DNA of 58,425 nucleotides. Origin: Mastigocoleus testarum BC008. GTDB taxonomy: Bacteria; Cyanobacteriota; Cyanobacteriia; Cyanobacteriales; Nostocaceae. The position numbers and the translations under genes were made by a program. Below are positions 26,341 to 37,500 of this stretch, one piece after another. The notes beneath the pieces were generated by a model. It was given only the letters and a program-made list of their open reading frames with translations. It was not told where the DNA came from and did no database searches. The stretch covers positions 1 to 58,425 of the forward strand of contig NZ_LMTZ01000143.1 in NCBI RefSeq assembly GCF_001456025.1. The letters are read 5' to 3'. Within the stretch, counting starts at the first letter, position 1. Each line of letters begins with the position of its first letter.

Positions 26341-27210
26341 CTACTTCTTGGGCTGCGTCGAAATGACGTCAAACTTGCCTTTCATGCGCACGTACATGAT
26401 GCACTCCTCTCCCCTTTCGCACGAGACCTGATGCACTGACTCTCCTTTGGAACTGAAATAACTTCCCGGCTCCATGGTCTTGACATCGATCTTGCCCGGA
26501 ACCCGGTGCTTGGGTCGACCCTGGATCGCCACAGCACGAAATGTCGAGCCGTGGCTGCGTATTTTTCCAGTAAATTCAGCTGGTAGTTTGACAAGGGTCC
26601 CATTCAACTGATTGTCCTGCGGGTTACCCCAAAGAAAAGCTACCTTTGGTCCATCGGCTGAGGCTTGCATTCCGGGCTGATCGATCCAAACGATGTTCGA
26701 TGCGTCCACGTTAATCGGCTTGTCTTTACTATAAAATGCCTCCTCAGGGGGAAGAACTCCAAATGCATCCTCAACTTCTATGTATGCTATGGTGTTACTA
26801 CCTTTTGCTGCAGTAATGTGCACACCTCCGGCTGGCTGCGTCCAGAAAGAACCCGTCGGCATATACATTTCCTCGGCATTAGGATCGTCATTGTGGATGG
26901 TGCCACTAATGACCACTCCGCGGTAAATAGTATTGTGAATATGAGGTGGCGACTTGAAGCCGTCCACTGGCTTAAGGAGAAATCCTGATGGTCCAGGACC
27001 GGTGCGATCGCCCCAGAGAGTGCCAGCCATCGGGCTTTTGTCACCGCGGGCGGGGTTGAGCGGCTCCCAATTGACTTCGGACGTCAAGACAACCTTGAAG
27101 TTTGGCTCGGCTGCTGGTTTCGGAGCGCTACTACTGAATGCGACCTGCAAGCTAATGCAGGCAGATACGCCGAGTGCAAGTGCGAGTGATAGAAACGTTC
27201 TTATATTCAT
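26341..27210 (-). CDS. DUF4437 cupin protein, exported; likely horizontally acquired
   Basis: 289 residues. The N-terminus MNIRTFLSLALALGVSA is a signal peptide with a possible lipoprotein site (GVSAC). Two cupin-like beta-barrel halves follow, the first with SPPHIHNTIYRGVVISGTIH (metal-ligand-type histidines) near residues 87-105. This matches DUF4437, of unknown function. The GC content and codon use (many CGC, GGC, CTG-type codons) are strikingly higher than in neighbouring AT-rich genes, suggesting recent transfer from a GC-rich bacterium. The gene is flanked by xisH and an acetyltransferase on the same strand, with no transposase left. Confidence 0.82.
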   Translation of the reverse strand: MNIRTFLSLALALGVSACISLQVAFSSSAPKPAAEPNFKVVLTSEVNWEPLNPARGDKSPMAGTLWGDRTGPGPSGFLLKPVDGFKSPPHIHNTIYRGVVISGTIHNDDPNAEEMYMPTGSFWTQPAGGVHITAAKGSNTIAYIEVEDAFGVLPPEEAFYSKDKPINVDASNIVWIDQPGMQASADGPKVAFLWGNPQDNQLNGTLVKLPAEFTGKIRSHGSTFRAVAIQGRPKHRVPGKIDVKTMEPGSYFSSKGESVHQVSCERGEECIMYVRMKGKFDVISTQPKK

Positions 27211-27271
27211 TCTTCACAAATGTAGTACGATATACTCGGTGATGGAGTGTTAATAACTGCAAATAATTATT

Positions 27272-27910
27272 TCAAATATCAGCGACGGATTTGAGAACAT
27301 CAATATCAGCAGCGACGATTTTCTCTAAATTCTGGGAAATTTTCTCTATATTCCAGTCCCACCAAGCAATTTCTAGTAATGTTTTGATAACGTCGTCATT
27401 AAACCGTTTTCTGATTGCTTTGGCTGGATTTCCCCCAACAACAGTGTAGGGTGGAACATCACTTACAACTACTGATTTAGCAGCAACAATTGCTCCATCG
27501 CCAATTTTTATACCGGGCATAATTACCGACTCATAACCGATCCAAACATCGTTACCAACTACGGTATCACCTTTAAAAGGATATTCATGGGGTTGAGGGG
27601 TTACTTTTTCCCAACCATTACCAAAAATTTGAAAGGGATAGGTAGAGAATCCAGATATTTTATGATTAGCACCGTTCATGATAAATTTTACGCCTCTAGC
27701 TAAAGCGCAAAATTTGCCGATGATTAATTTGTCTTCGCTGAAGGGATAATGATAAAGAACGTTGCGCTCAAAGTTTTCTGAATCTTCGGGGTCGTCGTAA
27801 TAAGTGTAATCACCAATAATAATCTTAGGATTAGATACAGTATTTTTGATGAAGCAGATTTGGGGAAATCCCTTCATTGGATGTTTGTCTGTGGGGTCTG
27901 CTCCGTACAT
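27272..27910 (-). CDS. CatB-related (Vat-like) O-acetyltransferase
   Basis: 212 residues of the hexapeptide-repeat xenobiotic acetyltransferase family. Landmarks: GDYTYYDDPEDSENFERNVL near residue 33, KLIIGKFCALARGVKFIMNG near residue 61, the catalytic His in MNGANHKISGFSTYP, then left-handed beta-helix repeats (VGNDVWIGYESVIMPGIKIG; GAIVAAKSVV) and VVGGNPAKAIRKRF. Relatives include Vat proteins that inactivate streptogramin A, but environmental homologues often act on other hydroxylated compounds, so resistance is not implied. Start MYGADPTDKHPM fits the family. It stands alone. Confidence 0.9.
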   Translation of the reverse strand: MYGADPTDKHPMKGFPQICFIKNTVSNPKIIIGDYTYYDDPEDSENFERNVLYHYPFSEDKLIIGKFCALARGVKFIMNGANHKISGFSTYPFQIFGNGWEKVTPQPHEYPFKGDTVVGNDVWIGYESVIMPGIKIGDGAIVAAKSVVVSDVPPYTVVGGNPAKAIRKRFNDDVIKTLLEIAWWDWNIEKISQNLEKIVAADIDVLKSVADI

Positions 27911-28103
27911 AATTACAAGTCAAAAGTTAAAAGTTAAAAGTTAAACATGTCCTAACCTTATTACCTGTGCTACACCATTCGATAGTACCTTAGAGGCTCA
28001 AATGGTTATCGGTTATGGGTGAAATATAATCGTACGTCTAACACACCTTACAATAATTTTTTATTTATTTTTTGTTTACTTCATTCCTTATCAATCTCAT
28101 CCG

Positions 28104-31100
28104 TTACTGGCAAATTTCTCGATCTTCGGGGGTAATATTCGGATTATTCTCGAGGTAATTTTTTATCGTCAAACATCCCTTTTCTAGAAGTTTATCCCGT
28201 TGCTCTGCAGAATTTTCGATAATTGATGCTAAATTCCACAATTTGATAGTGCGATCGCTACTTCCGGAAATCAAAATTTTACTGTTGGGACTAAAGTTAA
28301 TTCCCCGGACGTTTCCGCTATGTCCGGTAATGGTTTTGAGTAAGTGACCTGTGGGATAATCCCAAATTTTGATCGTATCATCGTCACTTGCTGAAGCAAG
28401 CATTTTACCATCTGGGGAAAAATCGATGGTATTTATTAAACCTTGGTGTCCTTTGAGAGTTTTAATAATTTTACCGTTGCGATCCCAGAAAATAATGTTT
28501 TGGTCTTGTCCTGCGGAGGCGATAATATCGGTTTGGGGATGGAAAATTAATGACCAAACACTACTTTTATGACCTTTTAAGGTTTTCAGTAATTTTCCTT
28601 CTTTACTCCACAATTTAATAATTTTATCGGCTCCAGCCGAAGCAATCATATCTCCTTGGGGACTAAATTTAACTTGGGTTACCCAACCTGTATGTCCTTT
28701 CAGGGTATGTAATAGGCGACCTTCAACATCCCAAATTTTAACTGTACCGTCACCTGCTGCGGAAGCAAAGGTTTTACCGTCGGGGCTAAAGTTAATGTTA
28801 ATAACCGGGTCTTGGTGTGCTGTTAAGGTTTTTAATTGGCTTTTACCATCATTTTTCTGGATTGCGATCGCACCGTTAGCTCTTCCAATCACAGATAATT
28901 TCCGATCTGGGCTGAAGGCAAAACTGCTAATATCAGGGATGGAAGATGTTAATGTTTGCAATAGTTTTCCTTGACGATTCCAAATTCTAGCGGTGCGATC
29001 GTCTCCGGTGGAGATGATTTGTTTGTTGTCTGGGGTAAAACTGACGTTGTTAACTTCACCTGTATGTCCCCGTAAGGTTCTTATCAGTAGGTTATCAATT
29101 TCCCAAATTCTGACTGTGTGGTCGTCGCTGACGGTAGCTAAAGTTTTACCGTTGGGATGCAAACTTAAGTTGTTAACTTCATGGGTATGTCCTTTTAAGG
29201 TTTCGATTAAAGAACCTTTTAAATCCCATAATTTAATGGTTTTATCGGCGCTCACAGAAATTATTGCTTGACCGTCGGGGGTAAAAATTGCATTGCTGAC
29301 ACCACCTTGATGTCCTGTAATTGTTGTTAGCAGTTGACCTGCAAGATTCCATATTTTAATAGTTTTGTCGTTACTGCTCGATACAATATTTTTACTGTTA
29401 GGACTAAAGTTAACACTAATGACTCCGCTGGTATGTCCTGTAAATGTTTGCAGTAATTTACCGTTTAAATCCCACAGTTTAACGGTTCCATCATCACTAG
29501 CAGATGCAATGGTTTTACCGTCTGGTGAAAATATTGCTGCGTTTACTCCTTGGGTATGTCCGGATATAGTCTCAAGCAAAATTCCATCTCGATTCCAAAT
29601 TTTGATGGTGCGGTCACTGCTTGCAGAAATCAGGGTTTTATTATCGGAAGAAAATTGAATGCTATTTACTGTTTTCTGGTGACCTGTAAATGTTTGCAAT
29701 AATTTACCGTTAATATCCCACAATTTAATGGTTCCATCGGCACCCGCAGAGGCTACGATTTTACCATCTGGGGAAAAAGTAATATTAATTGTGGCAACAT
29801 CGTCAGCAACAAAGCTACGAATTAACTTACCGTTACTTTGCCATAATTTGATAGTTCTATCGGCACCAGAAGAAGCGATAATTTGACCATCTGGGGAAAA
29901 ACTTACCCCACTAACCCAAGATTCATGTCCTTCTAAACGATTGCGTTCTTGAAGATAAGCTAGTGCTCTACTTAAATTATTTTCGCTGGTTTGACGTAAT
30001 TTTTCTGGAATAAAACTCAGTTCTTGCTGATGTTGATTAGCTTTGACGCTGGTTAATAATGCTTCTAAGGACTTATCTGAGAGTACAAAGTTTTCCGACA
30101 AAGAATTTAAAGCTGTAATTTCTTGGAGACGAATTTTTTGGGATTGTTGGTAAGCGACACCACCAAATATACAAGCAACTATTCCCAATGTCCCGATCGC
30201 ACCTGCGGTAATTTTGACGATTCTTTGACGACGCTGGATTTGTAATTGTTGCGATCGTCGAGCTTCTAAACAGGTTTCGATAAATTCCTGAATATCACCG
30301 GATAATTCATCGGTATATTTGATGTAAATTTCTTCTGCTTCTGCTAAACGTACCCCTTGTAATAAAAAATCAGGTTGCTGAGAATTATTTTTCCATAATT
30401 GGGCTGCTTGTTCGATTTGTCTTTGTAAACGCAACCGCGATCGATTTTCTTCTAACCACCATTTTAGGGTTGACCAGCGACGAATTAATACTTCGTGGGC
30501 GACTTCTACTGTTACCTGCTGTTTTATATCCTGTAAAGACGTTGCATGCAACGTCTCTACATTTTTATCATGTTGTGTTTCTGCATCTGGATCCTGGTGG
30601 ATTTCTAGATTTTTATCATGTTGTGTCTCTACATCTGGATCCTGGTGGATTTCTGTATTTTCACTGCTATCGCTTTGTGGAGCTGTACCGCGACTTTCAC
30701 CGATGAAACCGTTATTTTCCAGATTCACCACAATTAATTTAGCTGCGGTCAATGTCTGTAGGGTCTTTTCGACTAGTTTGGGTGGATATTTTTTCGCTTT
30801 CAAATCTGATTTTAAGACCCGTCTCCTGGTGTCTTCGGTTCCTTCTCCTAGTTGGGTTAATGTTAAAAAGATCCATTTTGCACAAGCTTGTCCTTCTGGG
30901 TCTAAACTGTCATATACTGCTTGAGCTTTACGTTCTAAGGCTCCAGAAATTCCACCAACTTGTTTTTGATAAGCTGATAAAGTAAGTTTTCCGTTACTGC
31001 GATATTCCCACAATTGTTCTAAAACAAATTCTAATAGGGGTAAATCGCCAGCTGAATGTTGCAAATCTTGCAATAAAACTTCTACTAATTCCGGTTCCAC

Positions 31101-33365
31101 TTGCAAACCAACTTGTTCTGCGGGTTTAACAATTACCTGACGGTAATCATCTTCATGCATTTGCGGCGGAACCAAAATATGAGATTGTTGTAGTAATGTT
31201 GCTAACTTGGGTATTTCTAAACCCGCAGCCATAAAGTCTGCTCGTAATGTTACTACTAACTTAAATTTGTCAGCAGCATATTCCAACGCTCCCAATAATA
31301 GTTCTAAAAACTTCTCCCGTTCTAGGTCTGCTGTTAAAGTAAATAATTCTTCAAACTGATCTACGACCAGAACTACCATTGGTTCGGGACGACTGCGTAA
31401 CCAATAAACAAAACTTTCTACTCCAAGGTATTGGATTCCTTCCAGTAAAAGATGTGGTGGAGATATAGAATTTTTTTCCTCTTGGAGTACCCGTGCTAAA
31501 TTTTCTAAGGGTTTGATACCGGGAATTAAAGTTCTAACCCACCAATTTTCACTATTTGGAATTTGTTTTCCTAAGCGTAATTGGGCGATTAATCCAGCAC
31601 GAGCAACTGAAGATTTACCACTTCCGGATGCTCCAACTACTGCTAAAAATGATTGTTGGTTTAATTGATTAATGATTTTTTGGGTAAGGGTTTCTCGTCC
31701 AAAGAAATATTGAGCGTCGGTTTCTGTAAATGCTCTTAAACCTTTATAGGGACAAATTCCTAAATCAAAACCTTCTGATTCTTCCCATCCCGATAAATCC
31801 CTACTTGCGGGGATAATTTCAATTACTCCCCTAACTCCAGATAACCAAATATGTAAAGGTAAGGAATTAACCAGAGATATTTGCAGCTGAGCGATCCAAG
31901 CTGCTACAGATAAACCATTGGGGTCTGATGTTGCACTTAAAGTATCTAATAAAGTTCGAGCAAACTGTTCTGGGTCATCTTTTTTGGAAGCAGCAGCAAT
32001 TAAACATTGTCCTTGGAGTGGGGTTAACTCTAAATCTTCTACCCAATTCTTTAAATCTTCTGCTTCGGGACAGTCCAAAAGGATAATTTGTTGTCTGAAG
32101 GGGGAATGTCTTAGTTGTTGTCTTAACCAAGAACGACTTAGAGTTATATTATTTTCTCGATCTCCTAACAATAATACTGTTTCTCCATCAGGAGTTTGGA
32201 TTATTTTTCCCCGTAAATATAGTAATACTGTTTCTCCTGCTTCTAATTGCCTAGATCTTAATTTATAATTGTTTTCGATCCGATTGTGTTCTACTTGATT
32301 TATTTGTAAATAATCTTGAATAGATTCGCGGAAATCTGCTGCATTATCTCCATTACAGGTTAAATAATGTAATTCAAAATCAGCGATACCACTAAGTAAC
32401 TTGGTGAGGGATAATATACTTTTACTTCCAGGTAAACCATCGACAATTACTGCTTGTCGTTGACGATTTTTTTTTACTTCTGATTGTTTGTAACCAAGAA
32501 TTAACTCTCCCACACCTTCAACTATTCTTTTGGGAGTTTGTAAGGAATATTCCGAAAATAGTTCGGTTTCACCTTTTCCTCTTTTTTGTTGATTAATCAG
32601 CCGTAGAAATTGATTTGTTTTATCAATATATTGTAATGTTCGATGATAAACATATCGATAAAGTGTATCAATATCAATTGCTCCTTGAATATCTGCAGCT
32701 TCCCCTTGCAATCCTCGAATTAAATAATATGTAAAGACACCATGTCCTAACTCGGGAAATTCCCAAGACTGTTGTCCGCGATCGCAGGAAAGTAAAGCAT
32801 AAAAACCTTTACTTTTTTCTGCACGTCGTCGTAATACTTGGATAAACTGCGGTGTGGGATTCGATTGGGATATCAAGTTGATGCTACCGCTATGACAAGC
32901 ATCTAACCAGACTAACTGCTGATGAGCCGCACTACTAGTTAATGATTGTAATAATTTTTCTAAGGGTAAACCCGTTGTTAATAAATTATCTTTTTTAGTA
33001 TCTGTCAAACATAAAATTGCTTGATTTGTTTCCAGGTCAAGAATTCCATGGCCGGAAAAATAGAATAGGATGGTATCCTGGGGTTGAACTAAGGCGGTAA
33101 TTTTTTCCAGACAAGCAACTGTATTACCGAGAGTAGGTTTCTCCGGAGCGGAATCGTGATAGATATTAACTTCCTTGGCTGTAAATCTACCTTCAGTAGC
33201 AGCTAAGGCTTCAGCTAAACCCTGACAATCAACTGCGGAATAACTTAGTTTTGGTAATTTCTCATCCTGGTATGCATTTACTCCCACCAACAGTATCCAA
33301 AGTTTACCTTGGTCTGTGCGCGAGGTGTGAGTCGAAGAACTGGTTGCAATACCGAGTGGTGACAT
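28104..33365 (-). CDS. caspase-nSTAND-TM-WD40 protein, copy 1
   Basis: 1753 residues. Residues 20-270 form a C14 caspase (orthocaspase) domain with the catalytic dyad intact: His106 in FYFSGHG and Cys157 in WLDACHSG. A linker with a second hydrolase-like stretch follows. The nSTAND NTPase starts near residue 540, with the P-loop GASGSGKS near residue 578 and Walker B VVLVVDQFEELF near 663. A repeat-derived linker (30533-30653) precedes VEVAHEVLIRRW. One membrane helix is near residues 1045-1068. Fourteen WD40 repeats fill residues 1140-1718, enough for two seven-bladed propellers, and a tail with two cysteines ends the protein. Expected role: ligand sensing by WD40, ATP-driven assembly, then protease activation, as in bacterial STAND immune or cell-death proteins. 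Trigger and substrate are unknown. Confidence 0.93.
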   Translation of the reverse strand: MSPLGIATSSSTHTSRTDQGKLWILLVGVNAYQDEKLPKLSYSAVDCQGLAEALAATEGRFTAKEVNIYHDSAPEKPTLGNTVACLEKITALVQPQDTILFYFSGHGILDLETNQAILCLTDTKKDNLLTTGLPLEKLLQSLTSSAAHQQLVWLDACHSGSINLISQSNPTPQFIQVLRRRAEKSKGFYALLSCDRGQQSWEFPELGHGVFTYYLIRGLQGEAADIQGAIDIDTLYRYVYHRTLQYIDKTNQFLRLINQQKRGKGETELFSEYSLQTPKRIVEGVGELILGYKQSEVKKNRQRQAVIVDGLPGSKSILSLTKLLSGIADFELHYLTCNGDNAADFRESIQDYLQINQVEHNRIENNYKLRSRQLEAGETVLLYLRGKIIQTPDGETVLLLGDRENNITLSRSWLRQQLRHSPFRQQIILLDCPEAEDLKNWVEDLELTPLQGQCLIAAASKKDDPEQFARTLLDTLSATSDPNGLSVAAWIAQLQISLVNSLPLHIWLSGVRGVIEIIPASRDLSGWEESEGFDLGICPYKGLRAFTETDAQYFFGRETLTQKIINQLNQQSFLAVVGASGSGKSSVARAGLIAQLRLGKQIPNSENWWVRTLIPGIKPLENLARVLQEEKNSISPPHLLLEGIQYLGVESFVYWLRSRPEPMVVLVVDQFEELFTLTADLEREKFLELLLGALEYAADKFKLVVTLRADFMAAGLEIPKLATLLQQSHILVPPQMHEDDYRQVIVKPAEQVGLQVEPELVEVLLQDLQHSAGDLPLLEFVLEQLWEYRSNGKLTLSAYQKQVGGISGALERKAQAVYDSLDPEGQACAKWIFLTLTQLGEGTEDTRRRVLKSDLKAKKYPPKLVEKTLQTLTAAKLIVVNLENNGFIGESRGTAPQSDSSENTEIHQDPDVETQHDKNLEIHQDPDAETQHDKNVETLHATSLQDIKQQVTVEVAHEVLIRRWSTLKWWLEENRSRLRLQRQIEQAAQLWKNNSQQPDFLLQGVRLAEAEEIYIKYTDELSGDIQEFIETCLEARRSQQLQIQRRQRIVKITAGAIGTLGIVACIFGGVAYQQSQKIRLQEITALNSLSENFVLSDKSLEALLTSVKANQHQQELSFIPEKLRQTSENNLSRALAYLQERNRLEGHESWVSGVSFSPDGQIIASSGADRTIKLWQSNGKLIRSFVADDVATINITFSPDGKIVASAGADGTIKLWDINGKLLQTFTGHQKTVNSIQFSSDNKTLISASSDRTIKIWNRDGILLETISGHTQGVNAAIFSPDGKTIASASDDGTVKLWDLNGKLLQTFTGHTSGVISVNFSPNSKNIVSSSNDKTIKIWNLAGQLLTTITGHQGGVSNAIFTPDGQAIISVSADKTIKLWDLKGSLIETLKGHTHEVNNLSLHPNGKTLATVSDDHTVRIWEIDNLLIRTLRGHTGEVNNVSFTPDNKQIISTGDDRTARIWNRQGKLLQTLTSSIPDISSFAFSPDRKLSVIGRANGAIAIQKNDGKSQLKTLTAHQDPVININFSPDGKTFASAAGDGTVKIWDVEGRLLHTLKGHTGWVTQVKFSPQGDMIASAGADKIIKLWSKEGKLLKTLKGHKSSVWSLIFHPQTDIIASAGQDQNIIFWDRNGKIIKTLKGHQGLINTIDFSPDGKMLASASDDDTIKIWDYPTGHLLKTITGHSGNVRGINFSPNSKILISGSSDRTIKLWNLASIIENSAEQRDKLLEKGCLTIKNYLENNPNITPEDREICQ
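30533..30560. repeat. 28-bp palindrome of GTAGAGACGT family inside the caspase gene
   Basis: The core AGACGTTGCATGCAACGTCT (30537-30556) is a perfect palindrome; the outer bases carry one mismatch. It is read in frame as part of NVETLHATSL, between the nSTAND core and the downstream helical region. Confidence 0.85.
30558..30653 (-). repeat. in-frame 48-bp tandem repeat, two copies
   Basis: Two near-identical 48-bp units encode EIHQDPDVETQHDKNL and EIHQDPDAETQHDKNV. They directly abut the palindrome and so extend the same linker. Confidence 0.85.
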
Positions 33366-34265
33366 TTTACTTCATAAATGAACGATAATTTTCACATAAA
33401 ATTGGTAATAAGTTCCAATCAATTAAAGATGTAATCGTAGGGTGTGTTGGGACGTAAGTCTGTAACGCACCGTCTTATATTTATTAATTTACGGACTACG
33501 AGTCCTTTGTAGATATAACGATTTTCTCCAATAAAGTATGTTATTTTGCTGTATTATCTACCAAAAGGAATAGGTATCCACAAAGCATAGCAAAATGCGT
33601 TTGGATATGGCGTCTGAGCCTAACTACCTTTATTTCGTATTTTCATCTTTGTATGGTGTTTTTACGGATAAAAAAGACAGGTTTTAAGTTGTCACACTTG
33701 ACTATAAAAAATATCGCTATTTGATTGACATATTTATTCGCATAGATGTGGACGAATTTAAAATTGTCACACCTGGATAAATTTGATGATTACATATTGA
33801 AATTTCGGAACTAATGAATATATTCTTTTGTCATCAAAGTCTGAAGAATAATTTTGCATTACAACATTTTAAAGTTATGTGTTTCGATAATTTACTATTT
33901 GCTATTTTTACTGAAAGTCTTGCTCCATATGGATTTGAAAACCAGTAAAGAGTTATTTGTGCCAAAAAAATAGTAAGTATGGATAATTTTCAGAAATACG
34001 GTTTCCCGACCCTGAAGTATAAAATATCCTACAAAAAATGCACCGCTGCATAAAAAAGTAGAACTACACCTATAGAGCTAATGAAAGGTTACTTCACAGT
34101 TATACATCAGTAGTTACTGAGTATATACAAACAAGTATTTACCTTAGTTTTATCTATCTATTATTTTTTACTTATTAATCGGATTGCAGACATGGAGTCG
34201 GCATTCGATCAGTTCGTCAAAGATTAAATTTTTCAAACATTTATTGCAAGGATTAGGGAAAAACA
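33366..34265. other. spacer between the two caspase genes
   Basis: About 900 bp of AT-rich DNA. Apart from the dispersed element at 33437-33471 I see no structured feature. It must include the promoter of caspase copy 1 and, at the right end, signals for the small plus-strand gene at 34266. Confidence 0.5.
33437..33471. repeat. dispersed GTAGGGTG...TAACGCACC element
   Basis: Third copy of the element (GTAGGGTGTGTTGGGACGTA ... GTAACGCACC), 72 bases upstream of the caspase copy 1 start codon. Confidence 0.7.
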
Positions 34266-34394
34266 ATGACAAACTCAAACACAAACAAAAATAAAAACAC
34301 AAACCACAAAGATTTACAATCTGAAATTCAACAATTAGGATTTAAAGGTCAACGTAAACCATCTGAACCACCATCCAACCCTCCAAACCCATAA
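34266..34394 (+). CDS. small Asn/Lys-rich peptide with proline-rich tail, function unknown
   Basis: A 42-residue frame (129 bases) starting MTNSNTNKNKNTNHKDLQSE, then IQQLGFKGQRK, ending PSEPPSNPPNP. It has a polar N-terminus, a short predicted helix (LQSEIQQLGF) and a proline-rich C-terminus. It lies on the plus strand between the two minus-strand caspase genes. An AGGGA ribosome-binding-like sequence precedes the ATG. The ordered composition (N-rich, helix, P-rich) is more gene-like than random. I do not know its family. It could be a small substrate or inhibitor of the neighbours, but that is speculation. Confidence 0.5.
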   Translation: MTNSNTNKNKNTNHKDLQSEIQQLGFKGQRKPSEPPSNPPNP

Positions 34395-34500
34395 AAAACC
34401 GAGAATGGTGCGAATTCACAAGTAATGAGGAATGTTAACTAATTCAAGCTTCACGAGCACTTAGATTCAATTTTAAAGAATTTTGATTTATCATTACTCA

Positions 34501-37500
34501 TTATTTCTTTACTTTAGGAATATCAGAACAAACACCTTTTTCATCTTTTAATTCAGAGTTAGTCTTTAGATAATTCTTCAGCAAACCGCAACTGCGAACT
34601 AAAAGACGATCTAAATCTAAAGTTTGCAGTTGTTTGCTGTCTAAACTCCAAATTCTAACCTCACCATTGGAACCGCTAGAAGCAATAGTTTTACTGTCAG
34701 GACTAAAACTTACGTCATATATGGAAATTTCATGTCCCGTAATGGTTTTAAGTTTTCTACCCTGGGGATTCCATATTCCTATAGTGCGATCGTTACTTGC
34801 TGAAGCAATCAATTTACTGTCAGGACTAAAAGTTACACTAAAAATTGAATTTGTATGTCCCCTCAAGGTTTCCAATAAACTACCTTTCTCCACTTCCCAA
34901 AGTTTGATAGTTTGATCCAAGCTTGCAGATGCAAGAATTTTACCGTCAGGACTGAAGCTTACTGCATTAACTGCACTTTTATGTCCTTTGAGAGTTCTGA
35001 GTAATACCACTTCTAATTTTTGAGGTAATTTTTCTTCTTGAAGACCTATTGTAGGAACATTTATCTGCCAAATTTTAATGGTCTTATCTCTGCTCGCTGT
35101 TGCAAAGATATTACGATTGGGACTGAAAGTTATTCCCAAAACTTCATCTTCATGTCTTTTAATGATGTCAAGTAAAGATAGTTTGTCCGTATTCCAAATT
35201 TTTACAGTTTTATCAGCACTAGCTGAAGCAAAAATCTTACCATCTGGGCTAAAACTCAGACTATTAACTTGATGTCTGTGTCCTTCCAGGTTCTTTATTC
35301 CATAACCTTCGCGAGTTTGCCAAAGTTTCACAGTTTTGTCACCACCAGCAGATGCTAAAACCTCACCATCTGGACTAAAACTCATAGTATAAACGCCAAA
35401 AAAATGACCAAATCTCGAAGAATTACTATAACCTGGTAAAGTTTTGTGCAGATTTCCCTTTGGTAAATTCCAAACCTTGATATCATTATCTTCACCTGCA
35501 GAAGCTATGAGATTTCCTTGAGGATGAAATTTTACACTGTAGATCGCACCACCATGTCCTCGTAAAGTTTTTAGCAGATTATTCTGGCGATGCCAAATCC
35601 TTAAAGTTTTATCTGCACCTGCAGAGACTAAAGTTTGATTGTCTCGATTTAAAGCTACGCTGTAGACGCCATTATTGTGTCCTTTGAAGGTTTCTACTAA
35701 ACTTAAATTTCCATTCTCGGGATTCCAAAGTTTAATTGTGCCATCAATGCTGCTTGAAGCTAAAGTTTTACCATCAACGCTAAATTTTACACTTAAGACT
35801 GCAGCCCTATGTGCTCCGGAAGTTGTTTCGAGTAAAGTCCCATCTTCACCCCATAACTTAATGGTTTTGTCCGCGCTTCCTGAAGCTAGAACCTGATTTT
35901 TCGGACTAAAAGCTACACTGTAAACTTCAGCTTTATGCTCAAGGCTTCTAAGCAAGCTAGCATCACTAATTTGCCAAAGTTTGATAGTTTTATCTTTACT
36001 TGCTGAAGCCAGGATTTTACCATCGGCACTTAAAGCTAGGCTATTGATTCTATTATCATGTCCTTTAAGAATATCTAATAAGCTACCGTCACTCACTCGC
36101 CAAATTCTAATTGTTGGATCTTGTCCCGCTCCAGATGAAGCAATTTTATCACCTGTCGGAAACCACACTAAACTCCAGACTTCAGCTGAATGTCCTTTCA
36201 AAGTCCTGATATTTTTTCCGTCGCTAGTTCTCCACAATTTGACAGTTTTATCAAAACTAGCAGTTGCGATCGTCTTACCATCAGGGCTAAAACTAACACT
36301 GTTAACAGCGTCTTCGTGTCCTTCTAAAGTTTTTAACAATCCACCATCGGCACTCCAAAGCTTGACTGTTCCATCGTCACTAGCTGAAGCAATTATCTGA
36401 TTGTCAGGACTATAGGTAACATTGGTAATTGTATCAGTGTGTCCCTCAAAGCGATTACGTTCTTGAATTGATAAAGCTTGTTGTAGTGTATTTTCTGTTT
36501 TTGTCCGGATATTTTTTGGTACAGCAATTATTTTTTTCAGCCGTTCTCCAGCTTTAACGCTAGTAATTAATGCTTCTAATTGCTGATTCGACATTAAATT
36601 TGCCTGGGAAGAAAAATTTAAAGCTTCAACTTCTCGTAACTGAGCTTTTCTACTCGTCCAATAAGTTAAACCAGCAAAACCACAAGCTGTTATCCCCAAT
36701 ATTGTCATTCCGATCGCAACCCTGCGGGCTTTTTTTAGTCTGTTTTTTGCTTGCTGCTGTAGTCGTTTTCTTTCTTCTAAACAAGCTTCGATAAATCTTT
36801 GGACATCAAGGGATAATTCTGAGGTGTACTTAATATAAATATCTTCTGCTTCTGCTAATCGCACTCCCTGTAACAAAAAATCATCTTGTTTGTTATTATC
36901 TTTCCACAGATGGGCTGCTTGTTCGATTTGACGTTGCGATCGCAATCTACTGCGGTTTTCTTCTAACCACCATCGCAAGGTTGACCAGTGACGTATTAAA
37001 ATTTCATGGGCTACTTCTACGGTTATTTCCTGTTTCATATCCCGTAGAGACGTTCCATGGAACGTCTCTACATTTAAATTATGGTGTGTTCCTTTATTAT
37101 TTTGTTTAATATTATTTTGTTTAATATTTTGCGCTTCTAAATTACTTCCTCGACTCGCACCAAGGGTATTTTGGTCTTCTTCTAAATTTACAACGATTAA
37201 TTTGGCATCTGTTAATGCTTTTAAAGTTGTTTCTACTAATGCTGCGGGATATTTTTCAACTATTAATTCTGATTTGAAAACCCTTCTGCGAGTATCTTCT
37301 GTACCTTCACCTAATTGGGTGAGGGAAAGAAAAATCCATTGAGCGCATTCCTTGGCTTGGGGTTCTAATCTATCGTAAACTCCTTGACAGGAACGTTCTA
37401 ATGCTCCTTGAATTCCGCCGAGTTTTTTTTGATAAGCTTGTAAAGTTAATTTTCCGTTAACTCGATTTTGCCATAGTTGTTCCAAAACGAATTCTAACAG

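Noticed and set aside
30470..30985. Open frames on the plus strand inside caspase copy 1
   Set aside because: Antisense shadows of the long, well-supported minus-strand gene.
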